Shown: positions 48,597-58,111, counted from the first letter of the stretch. The stretch: DNA of 64,000 nucleotides from Variovorax sp. N23 (GCF_025486315.1 NZ_JAOOPY010000007.1:124001-188000), one strand, 5' to 3'. The notes: generated by a model not told the origin, from the sequence alone. Program-made: numbers and translations.

Positions 48597-49178
48597 ATGA
48601 GCCACCTGAACGACTACCTCGCGGAGAAGCGTGCCGCCGTGTTGGCACGCAACGCCGCCATCGAGGCAGGCACCGCGCAGCCTGCGCAACTCAAGGCCAC
48701 CGTGCGCGCCGAAGGCCGCAGCGGCGTGCGGCGGCTGCGTATTCGCGACCATCAGGTGATCAGCGACAGCCCGCCCGATTTCGCCGGCTACAACCTCGGC
48801 CCGAGTTCGCCGGAGCTGCAGTTGGGCGTGTTGGGCACCTGCGTGACGCACATCTTTCTCATCCAGGCAGCCGAGCGCCAAGTGCCGCTGGAAAGCCTTG
48901 AGGTCGAGGTAACCGGCGTGATCGATCCGCGCGGCGGCAAGCCCGGCCACGAGCAGACGCCCATCTGGCCCCACCAGATCGGCTACACGGTGCACATCGA
49001 CTCGCCGGCGTCGCGCGCCGACATCGACGCGCTGTTCGAGGCGGTCGAGCGCAACTGCCCGATCCTCAACCTGCTGCGCAACCCGCAGACAATCCGGGCC
49101 GAGGTCCGGCTGGTGAACTCCCGCGCAGCGTCGGTGCCCACGGACGCGAAAGCCGCCGATGCCGTCGCCACTGCTTGA
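48597..49178 (+). CDS. OsmC-family protein
   Basis: A 193-residue OsmC/Ohr-fold protein. Both redox cysteines appear: ELQLGVLGTCVTHIFLIQAAE and VERNCPILNLLRNPQTI. The fold reduces organic peroxides or acts on thiols. It is encoded inside the Liv operon between the permease and LivG genes and overlaps livG by 20 bp, so it should be made together with the transporter. A role in handling a reactive sulfur substrate is possible (inference). Confidence 0.85.
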   Translation: MSHLNDYLAEKRAAVLARNAAIEAGTAQPAQLKATVRAEGRSGVRRLRIRDHQVISDSPPDFAGYNLGPSSPELQLGVLGTCVTHIFLIQAAERQVPLESLEVEVTGVIDPRGGKPGHEQTPIWPHQIGYTVHIDSPASRADIDALFEAVERNCPILNLLRNPQTIRAEVRLVNSRAASVPTDAKAADAVATA

Positions 49179-49997
49179 GGTCGCAGCGCTCACGCGCCGC
49201 TTCGGCGGGCTCACGGCCGTGGATGGGGTCGACTTGCAGGTGCGAGAAGGCGAACTGGTCAGCGTGATCGGGCCCAACGGCGCCGGCAAGACCACGCTGT
49301 TCAACCTGATCACCGGCCTCGACCAGCCCGACGGCGGCCGCGTGCTGTTCGGCGGGACGGACATCACGGGCCTGCCGGCGCAGGAGCTGGCGCGGCGCGG
49401 CCTGGCGCGCACCTTCCAGCACGGCCGGGTGTTCGCCAACCTCAGCGTGCTCGACAACGTGCTGGTCGGCGCGCACACCCGACTGCGCGCGGCCAAGCCG
49501 GCGATGCGGGGTGTGCCCGGCCTGGCCGCCATCGCCGAACTGGCGCTGGGCCTGTTGCAGCCGCCATCGGTCTTGCGGGAAGCTCGGCATCTGCGCGAGC
49601 ATGCGCTGGCGATCATCGCGCTCTTCGGCGACCGGCTGACGCCTCGCATCCATCAGCCGGCGCACAGCCTGTCGTACGCCAACCGCCGGCGCCTCGAGAT
49701 CGCGCGTGCCCTGGCGCTGCAGCCGCAGCTGCTGCTGCTCGACGAGCCGACTGCCGGCATGAACGAGAGCGAAACGGTCGAGATGCTGCAAATCATCCGC
49801 GGACTCAAGCAGCGCGGCGAGACCATCCTGTTGATCGAGCACAAGCTCGACTTGGTGATGCAGCTGTCTGACCGGGTGGTGGTGCTCGACGACGGCCGCA
49901 AGATCGCGGAAGGCTTGCCCGAGCAGGTGCGCCACGACCCGGCGGTGATCGAGGCCTACCTGGGGCATCGCCACATCGGCGAACAAGTGGTGGCCGC

Positions 49998-50001
<4 letters not shown>
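49159..50001 (+). CDS. livG: Branched-chain-type ABC transporter ATPase (LivG)
   Basis: A 280-residue LivG-like ATPase: Walker A GPNGAGKTT, LARTFQHGRVFANLSVLDNVLVG (Liv-type Q-loop), the degenerate signature HSLSYANRRRLEIARALA, Walker B LLLLDEPTAGMNESET and switch IEHKLDLVM. It overlaps livF by 4 bp (ATGA). Confidence 0.94.
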
Positions 50002-50843
<842 letters not shown>

Positions 50844-50859
50844 AACTGAAAGGCACACC

Positions 50860-51753
50860 ATGACCCTTCCGCTGGATCACATCGTCATCGCGGTCCACGA
50901 CCTCGACATTGCCATCCTCGACTACACCGCGCTCGGCTTCCACGTGTTGCGCGGCGGCGACCATCCCGGCCGCACGACCCACAACGCGCTCGTCGTCTTT
51001 GCCGATGGCAGCTACTTCGAGCTGATCGCCTGGAAGGCGCCGGCGCCGGAGGAGCGCTGGTGGCAACTGCTGCAGCGCCACGGGGAGGGCATCGTCGACT
51101 TCGCGCTGCTGCCGCGCAGCACCGCCGCCACGGTGACCGCCGCGGGTGAACGCGGCCTGCTGCTGGACGGGCCGCTGGACGGCGGCCGCTTGCGGCCCGA
51201 CGGCCAGCGGCTTCAGTGGCAGACCGCGCGGCCACCGTCGCCCGACCTGCCGTTTCTCTGCGGGGACATCACGCCGCGCGCCTTGCGCGTGCCGGAAGGG
51301 CGCGTGCGCGTGCATCCCAACGGTGCCCTGGGCGTGGCCAGCCTCGCCATTGCGGTGCACGATCTCGACACGACGGTGGAGCGCTACCGCGCGTTGTTCG
51401 CCGACGCGGTGGGCGAAGGCCCGGTGCACATCGGTCCGTCCGTTGCGCTGCCGGGCAGCGGCGTGCGCCAGGCGGTCATCGCCATCGGAAGCAGTGCGCT
51501 GGTGCTGTCGGCGCCGCGCGATCCGATCGGCGGGCCGTCGAGCCCGCTGGCGCAACGGCTCGCGGCGCGCGGCGAAGGTCCCTATGCCCTGGTGCTGTAC
51601 ACCGAAGATGCCGCGCAAACGGGTGGTGCGCTTGCCTCTGCGCGTGCCCACGGTGCGTTGATCGAGTTCGAGTTGGTGGATACCTTGGCGCAGGCGCAAG
51701 CTGGTGCACCCGAGGCGGGCCGGGGCTCGGTCGACAGCTCGGTGGGCGGTTGA
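50860..51753 (+). CDS. VOC/glyoxalase-like protein
   Basis: A 297-residue protein with two vicinal-oxygen-chelate modules: LDHIVIAVHDLDIAILDYTALGFHVLRGG (1-35) and VASLAIAVHDLDTTVERYRALFADAVGE (about 160-190). The first module resembles Glyoxalase_3 domains. VOC proteins use a divalent metal for dioxygenase, lyase or isomerase chemistry. It closes the Liv operon 16 bp after livF, so it probably acts on the imported compound. Confidence 0.82.
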   Translation: MTLPLDHIVIAVHDLDIAILDYTALGFHVLRGGDHPGRTTHNALVVFADGSYFELIAWKAPAPEERWWQLLQRHGEGIVDFALLPRSTAATVTAAGERGLLLDGPLDGGRLRPDGQRLQWQTARPPSPDLPFLCGDITPRALRVPEGRVRVHPNGALGVASLAIAVHDLDTTVERYRALFADAVGEGPVHIGPSVALPGSGVRQAVIAIGSSALVLSAPRDPIGGPSSPLAQRLAARGEGPYALVLYTEDAAQTGGALASARAHGALIEFELVDTLAQAQAGAPEAGRGSVDSSVGG

Positions 51754-51766
51754 GCGGGTCGGACGG

Positions 51767-51795
51767 AGCAGGCGCCTGCCCGGCGCCCGCCTGCT
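51767..51795. terminator. Candidate bidirectional hairpin terminator
   Basis: AGCAGGCG (51767-51774) and CGCCTGCT (51788-51795) form a perfect 8-bp stem around a 13-nt loop. It fills the 42-bp gap between the convergent VOC and FMN monooxygenase genes. There is no clear T-run, so termination strength is uncertain. Confidence 0.55.
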
Positions 51796-53130
51796 TCAGA
51801 CCGAGGGTGGGAAGAACCGGTTGGCCGGGCGCGGAAGGCCGAGGTTCTCGCGCAAGGTCGTGCCCTCGTATTCGCGCCGGAAGATGCCGCGGCGCTGCAG
51901 TTCCGGCACGACCTTCTCGACGAAGGCATCCAGGCCGCCGGGCAGCCAGGGGAACATGATGTTGAAGCCGTCCGAGCCCTCGGCCTCGAGCCATTCCTGC
52001 ATCTCGTCGGCGATCGTCTGGGCGGTGCCGACGAAAGCGAGTCCGCCATAGCCACCCAGGCGTTGTGCGAGCTGGCGCACGGTGAAGCCTTCGCGCTCGG
52101 CCAGGGCGATCACGCGCTGCTGGCTGCTCTTGCTGGCATTGGTTTCCGGCACGGGTGGCAACGGGGCGTCGGGGTCGAACCTGGAAGCATCGACGCCGAG
52201 CGAGATCGACAGCGAGGCAATGGCGCTTTCATAGTGCACGAGGCCGTCGAGCCGGGCGCGGATGGCGCGCGCCTCTTCCACCGTGTCACCCACCACCACG
52301 AAGGCGGCCGGGAGGATCTTCAGGTGGTCGCGGTCGCGGCCGAGCGCAGCAAGGCGCCCCTTCACGTCGGCATAGAAGGCGCGGCCCTCTGCCAGCGTGC
52401 CGTGCGCCGCGAAAATCACCTCGGCGGTCTCGGCCGCGAGCTGCCGGCCCGGCTCCGAGGCGCCGGCCTGCACGATCACCGGCCAGCCCTGCACCGGCCG
52501 CGCGATGTGCAGCGGCCCCTTCACCGAGAGGTACTTGCCCTTGTGGTCGAGCGTGTGCAGGCGCGCCGGGTCGAAGAAGTGGCCGCTCGCGGCGTCGCGC
52601 ACAAAGGCATCGTCGGCCCAGCTGTCCCAGAGCCCGGTCACCACGTCGTAGAACTCGCGCGCCCGGGCGTAGCGCTCGTCATGGTCCATGTGGTCGTCGC
52701 GCCCGAAGTTCTTCGCCGCATCGGGGTTGCTCGTGGTGACGATGTTCCACCCGGCACGGCCTTCGCTCAGGTGGTCGAGCGATGCAAACCGGCGCGCGAT
52801 GTGGAAGGGTTCGTCAAAGGTGGTCGATGCCGTGGCGACCAGCCCGAGGTGCGTGGTGTGCTGCGACAGCGCCGACAGCAGCGTGAAAGGCTCGAAGGAG
52901 CTGACCGTGTGGCTGCGCTGCAGCGCGGCCATCGGCATGTTGAGCACGGCCAAGTGGTCGGCCATGAAGAAGGCGTCGAAGCGGGCGCGCTCCAGCGTCT
53001 GGGCGAAACGCTTGAGGTGCTTGAAATTGAAGTTGGCGTCGGCAAAGGCACCAGGGTAGCGCCAGGCGCCCGTGTGGATGCTGACCGGTCGCATGAAGGC
53101 GCCCAGCTTGAGCTGACGGGAGGAAGTCAT
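51796..53130 (-). CDS. FMNH2-dependent monooxygenase, NtaA/SnaA/DszA family
   Basis: A 444-residue luciferase-like monooxygenase: KLGAFMRPVSIHTGAWRYPG, RFDAFFMADHLAVLN, FASLDHLSEGRAGWNIVTTSNPDAAKNFG, PVIVQAGASEPGRQLAAETAEVIF and SDGFNIMFPWLPGGLDAFVE. It differs from the 30368 copy and so probably has another substrate. The ATG at 53130 follows AGGA-like text. It has its own candidate sulfur-type promoter at 53158-53211 and faces away from the encapsulin operon. Confidence 0.92.
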   Translation of the reverse strand: MTSSRQLKLGAFMRPVSIHTGAWRYPGAFADANFNFKHLKRFAQTLERARFDAFFMADHLAVLNMPMAALQRSHTVSSFEPFTLLSALSQHTTHLGLVATASTTFDEPFHIARRFASLDHLSEGRAGWNIVTTSNPDAAKNFGRDDHMDHDERYARAREFYDVVTGLWDSWADDAFVRDAASGHFFDPARLHTLDHKGKYLSVKGPLHIARPVQGWPVIVQAGASEPGRQLAAETAEVIFAAHGTLAEGRAFYADVKGRLAALGRDRDHLKILPAAFVVVGDTVEEARAIRARLDGLVHYESAIASLSISLGVDASRFDPDAPLPPVPETNASKSSQQRVIALAEREGFTVRQLAQRLGGYGGLAFVGTAQTIADEMQEWLEAEGSDGFNIMFPWLPGGLDAFVEKVVPELQRRGIFRREYEGTTLRENLGLPRPANRFFPPSV

Positions 53131-53157
53131 GAGGAAGCCCGGATGTAGGGGCCGCTG

Positions 53158-53211
53158 ACCATACGCCCGACGCCGGTGGGTGGGCAACGATCGATTTGCT
53201 CGTTCGTTATG
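53158..53211 (-). promoter_or_regulatory. Candidate sulfur-regulated promoter of the FMN monooxygenase gene
   Basis: On the minus strand: CATAA (53211-53207), 43 nt, then -10-like TATGGT (53163-53158). The -35-like TTGCCC (53187-53182) is 18 bp before the -10. This fits the layout of the other sulfur promoters. Confidence 0.5.
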
Positions 53212-53298
53212 GCGCGCAAGGTCTAAGCGCGGGGCGTGCACGGTGAGCGCAGGCCATTGCAAAGACGCGCCGGTTGTTTGGATTCCACTTTTTATTCG

Positions 53299-53327
53299 TT
53301 GGTAAGTCCGGCGCTTGCCCCTAGATT
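53299..53327 (+). promoter_or_regulatory. Candidate promoter of the encapsulin operon
   Basis: -35-like TTGGTA (53299-53304), 17 bp, then -10-like TAGATT (53322-53327), 54 bp before the rhodanese start. An AT-rich stretch (53287-53298) precedes it. No CATAA box lies 41-43 nt before the -10, so control may differ from that of the other sulfur operons. Confidence 0.45.
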
Positions 53328-53380
53328 GGCGTCTATGGCCATCCAGAAGGCCGCTCACGCATCCAGGAGTCCGTTGCCCC

Positions 53381-53860
53381 ATGTCCACCGAAGTCGAAGA
53401 GATCATATTGCCCGAAGCCCTTGAGCGCGCCCATGCAGAAGCCGTGGCGCAGAACCTTTCTTATGCCGGCGGGGTCAGCCCGCCCGAGGCGTGGGCGCTG
53501 GTCCAGCAAGGTGCTGCCGTGCTGGTCGACGTTCGTTCGGCCGAGGAGCGCAAGTTCGTCGGCCACGTGCCCGACAGCCTCCACGTTCCATGGGCCACGG
53601 GCACGGCGCTCACGCGCAACCCGCGCTTCGTCCGCGAGCTCGAAGCCAAGGTGGCGAAGGCGGGGGGCAAGGACGCGGTGGTGCTGCTGCTGTGCCGCAG
53701 CGGCAAGCGCTCCGCCCTCGCGGCCGAGGCCGCGGCCAAGGCTGGATTCACGCGCGTGTTCAACGTGCGCGAGGGCTTCGAGGGCGAGATCGATGCGCAC
53801 CAGCACCGCGGCGTCGCGGATGGCTGGCGATTTCATGGTCTGCCGTGGGTGCAGGACTGA
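53381..53860 (+). CDS. Rhodanese-domain sulfurtransferase, first gene of the encapsulin operon
   Basis: A 159-residue single-domain rhodanese. The active-site loop is LLLCRSGKRSALAA with the persulfide-forming C105; VLVDVRSAEERKFVGHVPDS (about 48-67) is the entry strand. It would move sulfane sulfur between donors and thiols. Rhodanese genes are a known neighbour of family-2A encapsulin/cysteine desulfurase pairs. The serine acetyltransferase gene follows 39 bp downstream. Confidence 0.9.
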   Translation: MSTEVEEIILPEALERAHAEAVAQNLSYAGGVSPPEAWALVQQGAAVLVDVRSAEERKFVGHVPDSLHVPWATGTALTRNPRFVRELEAKVAKAGGKDAVVLLLCRSGKRSALAAEAAAKAGFTRVFNVREGFEGEIDAHQHRGVADGWRFHGLPWVQD

Positions 53861-53899
53861 TCACGCCCCTAGAGCGCCAATACAGAGGAGGGCGGACCG

Positions 53900-54808
53900 A
53901 TGGCCAGATTCGACATCGCTGAGATCACGGGCGCGCTGCACACCGCTCGCAACGAGTGGCGTGATGCGCAGGGACGCTCGCGCGAGCCGCGCGGGCGCGA
54001 GTTTCCGTCCCGCGATGCGATGGCGCAGCTCGTCGTCGCGCTACAGGGGGTGCTGTTTCCGATGCGGCTCGGGCCCCTCGAGCTGCGGCAGGAGAGCGAG
54101 GACGTCTACGTCGCCTACACGCTCGACGCCGCGCTGCATGCGCTGCATGGGCAGGCGCTGCTGGAACTGAACTACTACGCACGGCGAGACCCGCGGCCGG
54201 AAGTGGATGTCGACGCGCTCGCCCTCGCGGCGGTGCGGGCCTTCAGCGCCGCCTTGCCCAACGTCCGCCGCCTGCTCGACAGCGATGTGCTGGCCGCCTA
54301 CCAGGGCGACCCGGCGGCACACAGCGTCGACGAGGTGCTGCTGTGCTATCCGGGTGTGCTGGCGATGATCCATCACCGGCTGGCGCATACCCTCTACACG
54401 CTGGACCTGCCCCTGCTGGCGCGCATCGTCGCCGAGCTCGCGCACGGGCAGACCGGCATCGACATCCATCCGGGGGCGCAGATCGGGCCGGGCTTCTTCA
54501 TCGACCACGGCACGGGCGTGGTGATCGGCGAAACGGCGGTCATCGGGCGAGGGGTGCGCATCTACCAGGCAGTCACCCTCGGCGCCAAGCGCTTTCCGCT
54601 TGACACCGAAGGCCACTTGCAGAAGGGCTTGCCGCGCCATCCGCTGGTCGAGGACGACGTGGTCATCTATGCCGGCGCCACCATCCTCGGGCGCGTGACG
54701 ATCGGACAGGGTGCGACCATCGGCGGCAACGTGTGGGTCACCGACCATGTGCCGGCTGGTGCCAGTGTGACTCAGGCCAGCCTGCAAAACGCCAGGCCAA
54801 TTGCATGA
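53900..54808 (+). CDS. cysE: Serine O-acetyltransferase (CysE/SrpH-like)
   Basis: A 302-residue left-handed beta-helix acetyltransferase. The C-terminal hexapeptide domain reads GIDIHPGAQIGPGFFIDHGTGVVIGETAVIG, with the catalytic Asp-His pair in FIDHG, then GATILGRVTIGQGATIGGNVWVT. The N-terminal helical domain is longer than in E. coli CysE (273). It makes O-acetylserine, the cysteine precursor, from serine and acetyl-CoA. The cyanobacterial encapsulin locus also has such a gene (srpH). No cysteine synthase gene is next to it here. Its stop overlaps the XRE gene start. Confidence 0.93.
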   Translation: MARFDIAEITGALHTARNEWRDAQGRSREPRGREFPSRDAMAQLVVALQGVLFPMRLGPLELRQESEDVYVAYTLDAALHALHGQALLELNYYARRDPRPEVDVDALALAAVRAFSAALPNVRRLLDSDVLAAYQGDPAAHSVDEVLLCYPGVLAMIHHRLAHTLYTLDLPLLARIVAELAHGQTGIDIHPGAQIGPGFFIDHGTGVVIGETAVIGRGVRIYQAVTLGAKRFPLDTEGHLQKGLPRHPLVEDDVVIYAGATILGRVTIGQGATIGGNVWVTDHVPAGASVTQASLQNARPIA

Positions 54809-55140
54809 GCAGGATCGCCGTGGTGGACAGTGCGACGTCCGCGAACGCGTCAGGCGACACCGCACAGCCCGTCGAGGACCTGATCCAGATCTTCGGCATC
54901 GCGGTACGCCAACTGCGCGAAGTGCGCGGCTGGTCGCAGGAAGAGTTGGCCGAGCGATCGAACCTCAATCGCTCCTATGTCGGCGAGGTGGAGCGCGGCC
55001 GCGTGATCGCCTCGATCCTCACGGCGCAGAAGCTCGCACGCGCGCTGGAGATCGACATCGCATCCCTGCTCACACGGTGCGATCAGATCGAGCGGCAGCG
55101 CACTGTGCGCCGCATCAACTTGGCGGCTATAGCCTGTTGA
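54805..55140 (+). CDS. XRE-family helix-turn-helix regulator
   Basis: A 111-residue protein with one HTH_3 domain: FGIAVRQLREVRGWSQEELAERSNLNRSYVGEVERGR (about 30-66), then ILTAQKLARALEIDIASLL. There is no ligand domain. The ATG overlaps the TGA of the acetyltransferase gene. It lies inside the encapsulin operon, so it may regulate its own operon. Confidence 0.92.
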   Translation: MSRIAVVDSATSANASGDTAQPVEDLIQIFGIAVRQLREVRGWSQEELAERSNLNRSYVGEVERGRVIASILTAQKLARALEIDIASLLTRCDQIERQRTVRRINLAAIAC

Positions 55141-55207
55141 GCGAACGGGCACGGCGCGCCGACACTGCCCAGCGATTTCTCTTACTTCATCGATCAACGG
55201 AGTCTCC

Positions 55208-56146
55208 ATGACAGCAACAGTGGGCGGAACGACCGCTCTGGGCGACAACGCCGCACGCCAGCTCGCCAATGCCACCAAGAGCGTCCCCCAGCTCGAGACG
55301 ATCAGCCCGCGCTGGCTCACCCACCTGTTGCAATGGGTCCCGGTGGAGGCCGGCATCTACCGCCTGAACAAGGTCAAGAACCCCGAATCGATCCAGGTGG
55401 TGTGCACAGCCAAGGAAAGCGAGAACCAGCTGCCGCGCACCTGGGTCGACTACGAAGACCATCCGCGCGAATACAACCTGAACGCCGTGAGCACCGTCCT
55501 CGACGTGCACACCCGGATCTCCGACCTCTACAGCAGCCCGCACGACCAGATCAAGGAACAGCTGCGCCTGACGATCGAGACGATCAAGGAGAACCAGGAA
55601 AGCGAGCTGATCAACAACCCCGACTACGGCTTGCTGTCGCAGGTGACCGACGAGCAGCGCATCTTCCCGCTGACCGGCGCGCCGACGCCCGACGACCTGG
55701 ACGAATTGCTGACCAAGGTGTGGAAGGAGCCCGCCTTCTTCCTGACCCACCCGCTCGCCATCGCCGCCTTCGGCCGCGAAGCCACCCGCCGTGGTACGCC
55801 GCCGCCGACTGTGAGCCTGTTCGGCTCGCAGTTCATCACCTGGCGCGGCGTCCCGCTGATCCCGTCGAACAAGGTGCCGGTGGCCGACGGCAAGAGTAAG
55901 ATCCTTCTGCTGCGCGTGGGCGACAAGCGCCAGGGCGTGGTCGGCCTGTTCCAGCCGGGCCTCACCGGCGAACAGAGCCCGGGGCTGTCGGTGCGCTTCA
56001 TGGGCATCAACAACCATGCGATCGCGTCGTACCTGATCTCCCTGTACTGCTCGGTCGCGGTGCTGACCACCGATGCGCTGGCTGTGCTGGACGACGTGGA
56101 GATCAACCGCTACCACGACTACTCCGCGCTGGACACGTACAAGTAA
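55208..56146 (+). CDS. srpI: Family 2A encapsulin shell protein (SrpI-like)
   Basis: A 312-residue HK97-fold nanocompartment shell protein. It matches the SrpI/major-membrane-protein-I type in length and text: LETISPRWLTHLLQWVPVEAGIYRLNKV (30-56), RTWVDYEDHPREYNLNAVSTVLDVHTRISDLYS (77-109), EPAFFLTHPLAIAAFGREATRRG (174-196) and LSVRFMGINNHAIASYLISLYCSVAVLTTDAL (260-291). There is no cyclic-nucleotide domain, so it is type 2A rather than 2B. In S. elongatus the homologue packages a cysteine desulfurase and is induced by sulfur starvation. GGAG sits five bases before the ATG. The presumed cargo gene starts 6 bp after its stop. Confidence 0.94.
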   Translation: MTATVGGTTALGDNAARQLANATKSVPQLETISPRWLTHLLQWVPVEAGIYRLNKVKNPESIQVVCTAKESENQLPRTWVDYEDHPREYNLNAVSTVLDVHTRISDLYSSPHDQIKEQLRLTIETIKENQESELINNPDYGLLSQVTDEQRIFPLTGAPTPDDLDELLTKVWKEPAFFLTHPLAIAAFGREATRRGTPPPTVSLFGSQFITWRGVPLIPSNKVPVADGKSKILLLRVGDKRQGVVGLFQPGLTGEQSPGLSVRFMGINNHAIASYLISLYCSVAVLTTDALAVLDDVEINRYHDYSALDTYK

Positions 56147-56152
56147 AGCGCT

Positions 56153-58108
56153 GTGGTGAGCTCACTCCTTCCATCCCAGGGCGAGGCGCCGTTCGACCCG
56201 GCCCTGCTGGCGCAGATGGCATCGCAGCTGTTCGCCGCGCTGCCGGGCCAGGCCGTGCCGGGCGTGCAGGCGCCTTCGCAGCTCGCGCCACCCGGTTCGC
56301 CGCTGGTGAGCCCGGCTGGGTTCGGCCCCAGCGTGCCGGGGACGCCGATCCCGCAGGGCACGGTACCCGGTGCCAATCTACTGCCGGCTTCGCCGACGCA
56401 ACTGCCGTCGCTGGCCAACCGCGCGCCCGCCTTGCTGCCGCACGCGCAGGCTGGCAACGGAGTGCCCGACACGGTCTTCGCGGCCCTGCCGGCCTACGAG
56501 CCGCGTCTGGCAAGCGCTGCGATCGGCGCGCCGGAAGCGCAGGCGGCGGTGCCGTCGCATCCGGCGGCCGGTGCGTCGCCGTTCTACTTTGTCGGCGATC
56601 GCTACGGCCAGCCATCGCCTGGCGGTGCTGGCACGGATGCCGCACCGAGCATGCTGCGTGGTGGCGTCCATGATGGGTTTACCGGCCTGCCGTACGCGCA
56701 ACCGGCCGGCCGCGACGTGCAGTCGCTGCTGCAGTCACCGTCGTCGGCGCCCGCGCGACCGCCCGAGCCCTCGACCGCACCGCAGTACTACTTCGTCGAT
56801 GCGGTGCGCCTGCCGAGCGGCTACGTCACGCCAGCCAAGCCATCGCCTCACGGCGATGTACCCAAGGCCACCGAAGGCCAGCGCCAGCCCTTCGACGTGC
56901 ACGCCGTGCGCCGCGACTTCCCGATCCTGCAGGAGCGGGTCAATGGCAAGCAGCTGGTGTGGTTCGACAACGCTGCCACCACGCACAAGCCGCAGTCGGT
57001 GATCGACCGCGTCTCGTACTTCTACGAACACGAGAACTCGAACATCCACCGCGCCGCGCACGAGTTGGCCGCACGCGCCACCGATGCGTACGAGGGCGCG
57101 CGGGAGCGCGTGCGGAAGTTCATCAACGCGCCCGAAGTGGAAGAGGTGATCTTCGTGCGGGGCACCACCGAGGCCATCAACCTGGTGGCCAAGAGCTGGG
57201 GCGGCCAGCATGTGGGCGAGGGTGACGAGATCATCGTGTCGAACCTCGAGCACCACGCCAACATCGTGCCGTGGCAGCAGTTGGCCTCGGCCAAGGGCGC
57301 GAAGCTGCGCGTGATCCCGGTGGACGACTCGGGCCAGGTGCTGCTCGACGAATACCGCAAGCTCTTGAACGACCGCACGAAGATCGTCGCGGTCACGCAG
57401 GTCTCGAATGCGCTGGGCACGGTGGTGCCGGTGAAGGAGATCGTCGAGCTCGCGCACCGCGCCGGAGCCGTGGCGCTGGTCGACGGCGCGCAGTCGGTCT
57501 CGCACATGCGCGTCGACGTGCAGGACATCGGCGCCGACTTCTTCGTGTTCTCTGGCCACAAGGTCTTCGGACCGACCGGCATCGGCGTGGTCTGGGGAAA
57601 GCGCGCCGTGCTCGAGGACATGCCGCCCTGGCAGGGCGGGGGCAACATGATTGCCGACGTGACCTTCGAGAAGACCGTGTTCCAGCCGATTCCGAACAAG
57701 TTCGAGGCCGGTACCGGCAACATCGCCGACGCGGTGGGCCTGGGCGCCGCGATCGACTACGTCAACAAGGTCGGCATCGAGAACATCGCGCGCTACGAGC
57801 ACGAGCTGCTGGTCTACGGCATGCAGCAACTGCGTACCGTGCCCGGCGTGCGGCTGATCGGCACGGCCGACGACAAGGCGAGCGTGATGTCCTTCGTGCT
57901 GGCCGGCTACAGCACCGAAGAGGTCGGCCACGCGCTGAACGACGAGGGCATTGCGGTGCGCACGGGGCACCACTGTGCGCAGCCGATTCTGCGCCGCTTC
58001 GGCGTCGAGACGACGGTGCGGCCGTCGCTGGCCTTCTACAACACCTTCGACGAAATCGACCGGCTGGTGGCGGTGGTGCGCCGGCTCGCGGCGGCGCGTC
58101 GGGCGTAG
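56153..58108 (+). CDS. Encapsulated cysteine desulfurase with disordered N-terminal cargo domain
   Basis: A 651-residue protein. Residues 1-245 are Pro/Ala/Gly-rich and look unfolded. Residues 246-651 are a SufS-type (group II) desulfurase: VWFDNAATTHKPQSVIDRV, VRGTTEAINLVA, the PLP lysine K470 in FSGHKVFGPTG, and catalytic C608 in RTGHHCAQPIL. It releases sulfur from cysteine as a persulfide plus alanine. Within the N-terminal domain a helix-prone LLAQMASQLFAALPG (18-32) and two aromatic repeats, FYFVGD (144-149) and YYFVDA (212-217), stand out as candidate shell-docking sites. The GTG at 56153 is the first start after the shell gene; the site has only a weak ribosome-binding sequence. Confidence 0.93.
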   Translation: MVSSLLPSQGEAPFDPALLAQMASQLFAALPGQAVPGVQAPSQLAPPGSPLVSPAGFGPSVPGTPIPQGTVPGANLLPASPTQLPSLANRAPALLPHAQAGNGVPDTVFAALPAYEPRLASAAIGAPEAQAAVPSHPAAGASPFYFVGDRYGQPSPGGAGTDAAPSMLRGGVHDGFTGLPYAQPAGRDVQSLLQSPSSAPARPPEPSTAPQYYFVDAVRLPSGYVTPAKPSPHGDVPKATEGQRQPFDVHAVRRDFPILQERVNGKQLVWFDNAATTHKPQSVIDRVSYFYEHENSNIHRAAHELAARATDAYEGARERVRKFINAPEVEEVIFVRGTTEAINLVAKSWGGQHVGEGDEIIVSNLEHHANIVPWQQLASAKGAKLRVIPVDDSGQVLLDEYRKLLNDRTKIVAVTQVSNALGTVVPVKEIVELAHRAGAVALVDGAQSVSHMRVDVQDIGADFFVFSGHKVFGPTGIGVVWGKRAVLEDMPPWQGGGNMIADVTFEKTVFQPIPNKFEAGTGNIADAVGLGAAIDYVNKVGIENIARYEHELLVYGMQQLRTVPGVRLIGTADDKASVMSFVLAGYSTEEVGHALNDEGIAVRTGHHCAQPILRRFGVETTVRPSLAFYNTFDEIDRLVAVVRRLAAARRA

Positions 58109-58111
58109 CTC

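Noticed and set aside
53131..53298. Sulfur-type CATAA box serving the encapsulin promoter
   Set aside because: The only CATAA here (53211-53207, minus strand) fits the divergent monooxygenase gene. Nothing suitable lies 41-43 nt before 53322.
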